Origin: Klebsormidium nitens | Lineage: Eukaryota > Streptophyta > Klebsormidiophyceae > Klebsormidiales > Klebsormidiaceae | NCBI GenBank assembly: GCA_000708835.1 | Contig: DF236981.1 | Location: forward strand, 186,001-250,000 | DNA: 64,000 nucleotides | Reading direction: 5' to 3' | Shown here: positions 11,486-23,400 of the stretch, in pieces | Layout: every line of letters starts with the position of its first letter | How positions within the stretch are numbered: the stretch's first letter is position 1 | Notes under the pieces: model-generated | Seen by the model: only the letters and a program-made list of their open reading frames with translations | The model's database searches: none | Told to the model about the DNA's origin: nothing | Program-made: the position numbers and the translations under genes

Positions 11486-14400
11486 CTAGTGCAGCCTTTG
11501 GAGCTCCTCTATCCGCTTGCTCAGGTCCTCGACGGTCGTGTCCATCTTCTTTGCGACCTCCTCCATCTTCTCCCGCCGCAGGTCCAGGAACTGTTCTATC
11601 AAGTCACCATCTAAGAAGTTTCTGGCTTCGTTTGTTTTCCGCTCGTTACTGAAGGACCTCCAGTGGTCGTGGCTGAACCCGCCCACGCCCTTGATCACCT
11701 GCAACGTGCAACGCGTGGAGTGAGAGCAGGTCATAGGATGACGGAAGAATATTGTTGCAAGCGTGTTCACTCAGCGTCTCGTGCCCACTCAACAAGACGC
11801 CTCGTTGAGTGGGCACGATGATCTCTTGCCCATTTGATGATCGTAGTGCCCCCCCATGAATCAGTCAGCTCATTCAATACTTTAATTTGCCCACTCCATC
11901 GGGCCAGCTCAAAGCGGCCGATATACACTCACAGGAAGCTGTCAACAAGTAAAGGGGCTTGAACCTTAAGCACCAATCGGAAACTAACGTAGTCTGGCAT
12001 TATTTCGGAGAGCGCCCGATTCGGCAGACCGATAAAGAGAGAACGCGTTTCAACAGACCGACTGGAGCCCTGCGGGACGGCGGACAAAGTCAGCACAGTG
12101 CCTAATACGAGGAGAAATGAATGATGAGACTCCAAAAACTGCAAGAACTTAAAAGAATTGAACAGGGAGCCCACCTCCGTCAAGCAGTTTTGCAGCTTGT
12201 GCAGGTAGGTGAATTGGTCCTGCGGCAGGCTGGCAATCACCCCGATCACTCCGTTCACCGTGCCGAAGATGACGGTGGGGATGTGCGCCGCCTCGCTGTC
12301 CGGCATTCGCATGACGAGCGACCCGGGCCGGAACCGGTTCACGAACTCGCCCAGGTGGAACTCCCCGGTCACCTCCAACCGGCCACGCTCCTCGTCCGAC
12401 GCGGCGTCGCTGTTCTTGCGGACTGCACGACCGGACTTCGAAGGTCAGATCGGTTGAGACCGCATCACCGCAATCACATCAAACAGAAACTGTGGTCCAA
12501 ATAAGTTGGCTTCGATCGATTCTGATTATGTTGGATCAAAGAGTCAGGTTCGATCAACAAAAAAAGGACGAGGTAAGACTGCGTTAAGAAGACGAAGGAG
12601 CAAAAGCCTCAGATATCTCGGAAATCTCGCTTCGTATAAAAGAAATTTTCGTCCGGAAGCCTCTTAGCCTAGAATTGATCGGAAGTGGCGGCTCGCTCAA
12701 AGGTAAAAGCCTCCAGAGCGAAGGCCACGAGACCGAGCGCAATCATTTTCCACATTGGAAACGCAGATTACAGCCAATGTCACGATGTCAGATGCCCGAA
12801 AGCTCGAACAACACAGGTTCCGTAACCCAGAAAGCGGCCTCAGAGCAGCACTTAGGAGGCGAACACAGACCAAAAGGGCCTTACCAGTGAACAGGTTGAA
12901 GCTGTTCTCGGCCCCCAGGTACACGTCATCGTCCAGCGCCTCGACCGCCGTCATCCAGTTGGCGTTGAAGTCACGCGCCCTCTCCTCAATCGCCCCCTCT
13001 TCCGGCTGCGCGAGATGCAGACAATAAACAACTTCAAGTACTGCCAAGCTGGAGGAAAGGACGACAGCAATTGCATCTCTAGATCGTCAGCTAGACAAGG
13101 AGCACGAATCAACAGAAAACGGTCACCTTTCGAGGCTGTCAATTGCACAGCAAGCTCGAGGGAGGCAAGCGCTACTGGCCAGGTGGCGATGCAGAGTGGC
13201 AGTACCTGGTCTGACCAGCGTTGCCCTTTCTTCTAAGACATTTCCCATACGCGCTATGCGCTTATCGACGTTCAACACACACGCAGCTTAAAGCAGCTGC
13301 TGTTGATAGAAAAGAGAAAGTCGTAAGATCAATATTCCGACTGCGCGTGCTAAATGTAACCAAACATCCAGACCCTCTCTAACCCGCAGCCCGTCAGCGA
13401 CACTTGGTACCTCCCCTGTGGTTTTCCCCGTGCATCGCATGCGAAGTCAGCATCGGCTTGAACATCAAAAGCCCAGCAAAACGTCGAACCCACAAACGGT
13501 TCCATCGCACAACTGAACACTCGCCTTGTAGAGCAGCAGCGAGATGCTCTTCATCAGATCACCCACGACGATAAAGTCGCCCCTCGTCACCACGTACAGC
13601 GCCAAGATATGTCCGTGATGACCGCACTCGTTCGTCAGCTCCCGCGAGCCGTCGTCTCTTTGAGTCCACTTGTACAGCTGGATCTTCTGGTTGATCCCCG
13701 CCAGGAGCTTCCCGTTGAACGGATTCAGATTGTAGACAGCGCCCTTGGTCTCTTTCTCGGCGACCAGGGAGAGCTTGCCGTCTTCCACGGCGAATATCAG
13801 GATGCGGCCCTGGGAAGCGGGAAAGACAGTTTATTATAAATTTGTCAAAGTTAGCATGAATAACCGCTCTGGGCAGGCTGACCATTTTTTGGATAATTGG
13901 CAGTGGTAGCTTGGATCAAAGTGAGGGTTTAAAGGTAAACAATTCTGGGTACCGATTGCGTCCCTTGAAGGCTAAGATGCGGCTGTGAAAGCGAGACCCG
14001 CTGTAGCGTGACAAAGGCGGTTAAGGATCAGCTTCCGGATCCCAAAAGATTCTTGAATGCCGACTTCTTGGGAGGGACTCTCTCTTACCCCGCGCCAGAG
14101 TCGCTTTGTTTCCGTCTCAAGTGGTCATTTAGCAGTTGCGGATAGAATCCGAACGAATGAGTCGAAAACGAGACACATCCTCTTGCACAGGCCCCATTGC
14201 AAGATTCCAAAATAAGGGTATCGACAAACGCCTGCTAAGCTCTCCCCCTCACTTTGCTGGCTCGATCTCGTACACCGAGTGTCTTCCTAAGATGAGTAAA
14301 ATTCAAAGCAAAGAGCAATGCAGACAATTCAGAAGCAAGACCAAGCCAGTGTGAGGACAAAGAGACACTAACCCTAACCAACTCAGACCAGGCGTTTCCA

Positions 14401-17400
14401 CGCTAAAGTTCTCCACCTCACCTTGGTGGGTTCGCTCTCCTCTGGCACCGCATACGCCGTCCCCACGCAGTAATACGTCGCCGGGTCCTCGCTGAACGAG
14501 CAGCTTATGATCGCGCACCCCTGCTCGTCCTTATCCAGCGCATACGACCCCACAACCTCGAACGTCTGGTCATCCACCAACCGCACAAAGTTGCTCTCGG
14601 GCTCGTCTCCGGAATTGATGCTGTTGTATTTCACGGTGATGATCCCGAAAGTGCGCGACGGCTCTTGGTGCGCGATGCGGCGCGCGTGCTCGCCGAGCGG
14701 GATTGTGCGGATGTGCAGCTTCTGGATGTCGTCGATGGTGCCGATCGTGAGCTCGGACTCCATGCCGATGGCGAGGCTGTCGGGGAAGGAGGCGCTGTTG
14801 AAGGGGCACATGTGGTTCACCTGAGGAAGGGGTGCAATGTAATCAGGAATAGAGGGACAAGTCGAGACAGGTGAAGAAAGGGGAAGAGCAAACAGAAGAG
14901 ATGAGGAGGAGAAGACCCGCCTTCGAAAGGACGAGCTGTTGAAGAGGCAAAAGCAGTTCACCAGGGGAAATGAACAGGAAGGGATGCAAGATCCAGCAAA
15001 CATCTGGAATGTCTCGTCAAAGAACAGAAAACCATGAAGAATCAGCAATCGACTGAAACGTCTGTTCATGGGACAGGAAGGGTTCAGCAATAGCGAACCC
15101 GGGAGAGCAATGTTCAGGACTTTACAACCTCAACAGAGGTTAAAGGTCGAAGAGATGAGGGCGATAAGTACGGAGCTTCGGAAGACATTCTTACGCAGAG
15201 GCTGATAAGAGCGGCGTTGAAATAGCGGCGAAGAGAGCAGCGCCATTAAGAAGGAGGCATCGACGAGGTCCAAGAGGTTCCATCAAACGACACACTGGAA
15301 CCAGAATAACTGGTCTCGTCGAGATAAAGCACAGATTGTTTCTATAAAAGTCTATGCCGCGTTTGCTGGACGCGCTGTAGCACACTCACGCATCCGCTTT
15401 CCTACCAAGCGAGCGACTTCAGATGAGGCAACGTTTCTGTCCAACCAGAGTATACCGGCCTCGCGCCTTCTCTCACCTCCTTGAGGTTGACGTTGCTGTA
15501 GAGCAGCTTCTGGTTGCTGGAGTAGATGACCGTCGGGCGGTCCGACGCGGCGAAGACGTGCGTGGCGCTCTTGGACTTGAACGTCTTGAGCGAGATGGGC
15601 TGCGTGCCGAGCGAAATCTTCTTGCGGTCGGTCAGCTCGCCACTGGCAGGGTCCACACGGAAGTTGAACAAATGACCGTCACCAAGGGCAGCTAGCAGGT
15701 ATGGCACCTGGAAAAGAGAAGGATTTGATTGATAAAAGCGCTTGACAGAATGCTGACGTCACTTGTCGTTTGTGACGAGCGAGATCTTCTTGCGGTCAGT
15801 CAACTCGCCGCTGCCGGGGTCTACCCGGAAGTTGAATACATGGCCGTCGCCCAAGGCAGCAAGCAGGTACGGCACCTAAAAAGGGGGGGGGCAAGTATGG
15901 GGTGAGTAGGAATTGACGATTTGCTGACGTCAATTGCTTTTTGTGCCGAAAGAGATCTTCTTGGGGTCGCTCAGCTCGCTGCTGCCCGGGTCCGCCAAAA
16001 AGTTGAACAAATGGCCGTCACCCAAGGCAGCTAGCAGGTATGGCACCTCGGGAACAAAGGGAGATAAAAGATTGTTTTCGCTACGAACTCAGAGCCGGGC
16101 TTGATGCAGAAGGAGGGGAAAGCGCAAAAAACAGCTTGAGGGTCGATAGGGGGCGAGAAGATTTACTTACACCGCGGATCAATCACAGCGGTCTATGAAA
16201 GCGAGAAAGCCCCAGATGATTGGATTCGCAGCGCCGAACCGCCCCTGGCACAATTACGATGCAATCACAGCTTGCAAGAGGAATCCTCAACTTCATCTCG
16301 ACTAAAGAGCGTGCTTGGATGAGAAACGGACTTTGAAAGTACACCTAAAAAAGACACGCTCCGCATTTGTACACCCGTACAAACCGACCTGGGCACCTCC
16401 GTTATTCAACATGTATCGAGCGAACCTGTCCGCTCACCCCCTCAAAGGCGCAGAAGAGCACGGAGCGCGGGATGACCTCCCCCCCAAGCGCCACTTTCGT
16501 TAGCGGCTCCATCCCCGGCACTGAAAACACGCGCACGCTCATGTCGGTCCACATGCCCACCGCCGCAAGATTCGCCGCCGCGCCATCCCCCCCTAACGGC
16601 GAAATGTCCAGGCACGAAATCTCGTACTCCAGCTTCACGTGCTTCTTCTCCTGCAGCTTTCCGGGCTCGACTTCGAGATAGACAAGGTTCCCGCCCCCCG
16701 TCGCGAGCAGGATTTGGGACGCGTTCGCGGCGGTCACGTTGATGGAGTGCTCCGGGGGGGCGTGCCACTCGTGGACGAGCTGGCGCGTCGGCGCGGCCGC
16801 GAGCTTCAGGGAGGATGACGTAGCCTGGAAGAGATGACGTCAGCGCACGGTCAGCAACCGAAAGAGGGTGAAGAAATCGGCTTCGCAGCAGTGACGTTGA
16901 TCGAGTGCTCCGGGGGCACGTGCCACTCATGGAGGAGCTGGCGCGTTGGCCCGGCAACGATGACGTGTCCCGGAAGGGAGGTGACATTATTGCGAGGGTC
17001 GGCCGATGGATAGCTTGACGACCTTTTAATTCGACACTGGACAGGTGATGTCACTTAGGGGAAGCGAGACGCGGAGCAAGAACCCAGCATTAGAACCGAC
17101 GGAAGATCGTGTTCCAATTCGGGGAATCGGAATCCAATAGAGCAATTCGAGGACAACGCTCATTAAGCAACCGCGCTCGGAAAACAGAAGCAGTTTACTA
17201 CCTACATGAGACGAGCATCGACCCCCTCTATGTCATGCAAAGCACCCAAAAATGGATGGAGAGCTTGCACCAACGAGCACTCTCAAGTACCCTGCGCTTG
17301 TGACTGTCCAGCGAAACTGTCTTTCAGCCCATCCCTCAACAAAAGTTCCATACTTGTAAACCTCCCGATCCCAGCAGCTATTCATACAATTCCCAAATGA

Positions 17401-20400
17401 ACGCAAATCGATGCAGATTCAAGAAGCGGAAACGCTGTCATGAAAGCCTCACGTACGGCCGCTGATCATGCACCACGTTCCCACAGAACAGCGTCTGCGC
17501 CTCTCCGTAGAACCCATAAAAAAACAAACTCCAACCGCATATCCCAAACCTCCAAGCGACCCAAACACAGACAACCCTGTAAATGATGTATCGCTTAACG
17601 CCAAACCAACCTGCAGCACCTGGTCGTGCACCACGTTCCCACAGAGCAGCGTCTGCGCCTCGCCGTCAAACCCTTGAAAATACTTGACCCCAACACAAAT
17701 CCCAAACCTCCGAGCAACCCAAACAAAGACATCAATGTGAACCATAAATTGCTTGACCCCGAACCCACCTGGAGCAACTGATCGTGCACCACGTTCCCGC
17801 AAAACAGCGTCTGCGCCTCGCCATCAAAACCCTCGATCTCCGTCTCGTCCAGCTCATCCTCCTCGTTGATCGCCAGGATCCTCGTCTCGCTGATGAACGT
17901 TACCACCAAGAACCGATCGTATGTGTCTTCGGACGCCGCGCGCAGCGACCACATGCCCTTGATACCTAGCAAGATTCGAAACGAACGACTCAAGAACACT
18001 CCCTCGCCAAGAAGTCAGCAGGAGGTAAACCAAAGGCATACAGATCCAACCAATGGAAGTGGTCCGGCGGAATCAATTGGAAATGACAGCGCGGAAGTCC
18101 GACTCTCATGTATTTCGTTGGTGCGCTGAACAGTGACGCCAGTCATAGTGACCGGAACGGGTAGAGTTCAGGGTTTGTATGGGTGCGGACTGCAGGAATC
18201 TCTGGTTCTGATATGAAGCTGACAAAGTGACTGTCATTGGGTTTACATTTACTGAACCGAGATGACTGAATTCGCAAACGCAACGCACCTGTCACACATG
18301 TCGACAAGGGGAAAGGGCCTGCGAATACTCTTGAAACAAAGAGAATAGGCCAATCATGCAGAGCTGTCTTCCATACCTGGCAGCTCGACGGTGGCCTGCT
18401 CGTTGATACCAATACCGTTCCGCACGATGCGCAGGGAGCCGTCTTTGAAGGCGCCACTGCAGGTCACGACTTGCCCCTGGCCCTGGCGCTCCAGGTCGAC
18501 GACGCAAAAGTCGACGATGGGACCCAGGTTCACGAAGCTCTCCAGAATCTGCAAAATTGGCGGATACGAAAGTGAACTCATGTTTCAGAAAAACGCTCAA
18601 GCCCTCGAAGTTCTCCAGAACTCGAAGGGGGTGGACCCGTAATCGCAAACCCTGGTTTAAGACCCCCTGAATAAACCTGTCCGGATGAGAACCTAGCTTT
18701 CACCATTTCACCAGATCCTGTGAACGAAGGATACTGTACTTAGAGGTCCATCTGCGCCCCAGGTCGATGCCAGACTTTACAAGGTCCTCCAAAGTTTCCG
18801 GGATAAGAGGCAACTCCACGTCAAGATGCCAAAGGATCCTAGCCCCCCGAATGGACCCCAGGTCTACCAGGATCCGCAGGCCTCACCTCGACGTACGAGC
18901 CATTGGCGTCGGGCGTGCCATTGAGTTTGACGAGCTGGCTGTCCCCGTAGCTGGAGCCCACGTAGACGACCGCGTTGTCCAGGTACGAGATCGTGCTGGC
19001 CGCTGACGTCACCCCGAGCTCCTGGATGTTCATGCTCAGCACCCTACAGGAAAGCAAGATCAAACACTGGTCAGAAGGGGCTCTAAAACCTTGTCTTCTG
19101 CGGGATGAGACACGCGGTTGGAGGTGATGGGATACATTCCAAGGAAAAAGCGACTCGTGAGTGGGGGACTTTTCAGAAACAACATCCGTGTGGAAATCGT
19201 ATCGCTCTGCCTCCGCAAACACCACGAATGAACCACGAAAGAACGACCGCATTTGTGAACAATCTCAGTAATCTTGGTCACAGGTGTACGATGTCGCGAA
19301 CTGGGTCTACCTTTCTTTGTCGTAGTCAAGTACGAGCAGGAAGAGGCGGCCCAGTGACTTGCGGAGCAGCGAACTTCGAAACAAACCGCATTCAAGGACC
19401 GACAAATTATCGGAAAAAAAACGTCGGAACGGAAAGGCCAAGTTAAATAGATGCCGACCCATCGTTGTCGTGGTTGACTAGCAAGAAGAGCGCGGCGAAA
19501 CAGTCAGAGAGCAGCGTCTGTCGCTGATACCTCTCGTTCAGTATCACCGCCAGAATCGGAGAATGACGCCGAAATGGAAAGGCTATCACACGATCCTCGA
19601 GAAGAATCTAGCAAGAAGAAGCAATGCTGACCTCTCCTTGTCGTCGTCGAATCGCAGGAAGAGGCGGCCGAGGTGATTGGAGAGAAGCGACTCTTGCAAA
19701 TACTTTCCAATCAGAATCACCGCCAGGAAAAAGATAAAGACGTCGAAACGAGAAGATGTCGAACTGAAGTGATGTCTACAAGAAAAACAAGCAAGAAGAG
19801 GCAATGCTGACCTCTCCTTGTCGTGATACAGTACGAGCAGAAAGAGGCGCCACATCTAAACAAAAAGCAAATCTTGTGAAACACCTACCAATCAGACTAC
19901 CTCCCAAAAAGAAGAAATAGTCAAAACGGGAGGCCCAAATGACGCGATGCTGACCTCTCCTTGTCGTGGTTGAGGACTAGCAGGAAGAGGCGCCCGAGAT
20001 AGTCGGAAAGCAGCCAGCGGGAGCCGTCAGGGTCGACGCGGCCGTAGGCCTTCATGCCCGACTGCGGGATGCGCAGCGTGCGCAGGCTGCCGCCCTTGTG
20101 GTACACGATCGTCTGCTCGCCCACGATGATCGCGCCGCCCAAACTGCAAAGGGATCACGACCTTCGAATTGCGGGAAGGTGGAGGAGTAATGAAAAGTGG
20201 GACTCAGATTATTATTGAGGTTCCAATCCTTTGGTTGGTATCCTAATACACTAATGTGTGCTCACCCCCAATGATCGCGCCGCCCAGGCTGCAAAAACTT
20301 AACTTTTCAGTAACTGTGCAGAGAGTGACTGGAGATTTTTAAAGAACACCCAGGAAGTGTGCAGGAATAGAGATTGACGACGAGGTAACTGTCTTGGTGA

Positions 20401-23400
20401 ATTCCGTGACTGGGCAGTTTTGGTGGTACCCAATCGTCCCGGTCGGCGATAGCCGTTGCCGCCCCGGCCGCGAAAAGGAATTGAGTAGAAGCCGTCCAAG
20501 AACACGTAAAAGAAGGGGTGCTCGAACCTCCTCTCAAAAGTCTCGATACCCGTGGACCCTTGGAAATCCGGTACTTCAGCTCCGCCGAGGACTCGCGGCC
20601 CAGAGCGCACGGATAAGTCAACAAGTGCCAACAGCATATCTTTGGGACATTGCAGGACTACCCAAGCTCGAGCGATTTGAATGGATTTCGCAAGATGTCA
20701 GATCCTGTCCACAACCACAAAAACGCTTTCGCACTTCACCTCGCTCCTACTGGGTCAGGACCGGCAACCCAACTTATGGGACAAGTTTTTGAGGGCGAAT
20801 GGGCGGCTTACGGTGTCGGAACGGGAATGATGAGGCAGGATCCCGCGTCCAGGTTGTGCTGGTTCCAGGGCCCGTCCACAAAGTCCTTGTCCTTCAGATT
20901 GACCTCGTATGTCTTCACGTGCCGAGAATCCTTGTTGTCCTGGACAAGAGCAAGATTAATTCCGGATCAGGATCTGAGCTGATGCAAGAAACAGAGTAGC
21001 TACTGAAAGTGAAGGCGTTTGATGCTAAAAGCAAAAGTCTCGAACGTTATGGTCAACTACCGATCATCACCGGTCGCCTGGAAAGGCATCCCTGATGAGC
21101 CCCGTACCAAGGTGACCTCTTGTCACTCAGCTGTTCTGGTTTTGATCAACCATTTCTCCAAGCGCGAAAGATCAACGGACATGTTAGGTCGAGGATGTAT
21201 CGTGCACGTAGACCACTAATCAACCAGACTAATCAAAGAAACCCGGATTTGCACGAACCCAGGCCTGATTACATGGCAGAATTTTTTTGGGACGGGCGCT
21301 TACCTGGAAGAGGACTGCGATGGTGGGCCTCGGGCAGCCATAGAGAAATTTGATGTCCAGGACCGTGAGCTCCTCCAGCCTGCACCAGACACACCGTGAA
21401 CGCTTGAGCCATCGGGTCGCGAGTTTGTGCGTCCGTTCCAGAGAACTCTGAGCGAAACATCGAGTCGATCGGAGCGCCAGGGCCCATTGGCCGGTAGCCG
21501 AAGCAGGAGGGAGACGCACGCGCTTGCGATATGAGAAGGCAGCCACTCATCGTGCCGCCCAACAGGAGAATTCCTCTCAGACGGGTGTGTCTGACATACG
21601 CCAGACAGAAGCAGAAGCCAAGCTATGTCTACGCTGCGACGAATTCAGAGGGAACAGGCTGCAAGCCAACATTCCGACAACCAGTACGTAGGAGGCAGAG
21701 AAGAGCGTCACCTGATGTTGAACGCCTCCTTGAGCTGTCCCTTGGAATCAATGGGGATGACCTTGAAGAGCCCATCATACAGGTGCAGCCCAATCAGGCG
21801 GTACTCAGGATCCACGATGCCAATCTGCAGCACAACGACGGCGTTCCATTCATATTTGTTTCTCTAACTTGCAGTACAAGACTTAAAGCATACACCATGT
21901 TGTCTTATTCCATGGAAACCTTGACTCTCAAAGCTCAAAAGCGACACAACGTCCTTCTGAACGACCGTGATGTCACCGGGCCTGCCAGAACGACAGTATC
22001 CTTGTGACAACGTGGAGAGCGGTGCAGATACCAGAAAAGGACATCAACCAAGCCAAACAGATGGCGCTCTTTCTGCTGCCAGCTCCTCTTTCAACCGAGG
22101 AACGACGTTCCCTGTTGTTGTATGGCAATATCCCATAGCCAGACATGAACACTGCTTCTAAGCAAAGCGCAAACATTTGTACGGCCAAGTTAGGTTAGCC
22201 CATGCGGATCTCTGCATGGGACCGCACTTGACATGCTCATCTGGGAGCTGGGCAAATGCAATGCAGGAGGAAAGTAGAGGTGAGTGAGAGCGCACCTGTC
22301 CGAGATCGCACGGCCGACCGATTCTGTCGGAGACGTCTCCCATTGCCCTGCAGAATCAGGCACTCTGCTTAGTCTGCTGGTGGTATTGGCACTGGGAGTA
22401 CGCAGACTCATGGCAACTTTCTTCAAGTAGAACCTTCTCAAAAAGGACCAAGTCGTTTGTTGACATGCAAAAAAGGACCAACAGAGGTGCCACCTCCCAT
22501 AACTTTACTTTGAAGGTCGTAGCACACATTTTGAAAAAAGTGGGGGGCTCACTTCGTGATAAGCTCGCCTCGGGCCGCATCCCACGAGAGAAGGCAGAAC
22601 TTGTAGCGCTCGGTAGCAATAAACAGCGACTGCTGGCTCTCCCCCTACAAACCATAGAAATGTTACTCAGGGAGTCAAGTGCATTGAGTTATTGAGTACT
22701 TTGACCTGCTGTTGCCTCCTTGTCGCCCCACGTAAAATAAGACGCGGCTTTGCCTAATCTGCTGTCCATAACAATCCGTTTTAGAGGGTTGCGGGGGAGC
22801 TTGGAAGAGATTGAGCCCTTTGTGCCCACTGCAGTTCCACCACAGCCATGAAGCTTTTTGTAAGCAAGAAAAGCTAAGTCCTGCCACCAGAATCAAGCTC
22901 CAAAGCTTCCAGCTCCAGCACTGTTGCTACGTCTCAAACAGAGTAAGCCCCGCCTAGACTTACTACTTGGCAATTAAATCCTCTCTACCCTCTGCTCGGC
23001 ACTGAAATACTTTCTGGGTGGGAAGCGTCACCAGCAGGCTGTTCACACTCACCGGAGGGCTGAAGAGCTCCATTGTAGCAATGCGCCCGTAGATTGGGAC
23101 GTCCATCAGGGGCTAAACACAGCAGAAAGCACACAAGTGAGCGCCAAGACCATATTACAAATCCCAAACCCAAGGATAGTGCACTGCATGAAACCACTGA
23201 GGATGCTAAATCTCTTGAGATTTTTCACGTTGCCTTGCCGTCCTAGGGTGGTGGAGAGTTACACAAAACATAGTACATACAAGAGAAAGATGGGCGTTCT
23301 TGTAGGAACGATTTGGTACCATCTGAGGATCTTAGCAACTACATGTAATAGAACTTGTCTGCCTGCGGAGCTCTCAACAACATACGGTCGCACCAAGTAT

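Noticed and set aside
18739-18880. Possible further copies of the DDB1 exon 18377..18548 edge
   Set aside because: Only short CCCAGGT-type matches; not better than chance by eye.
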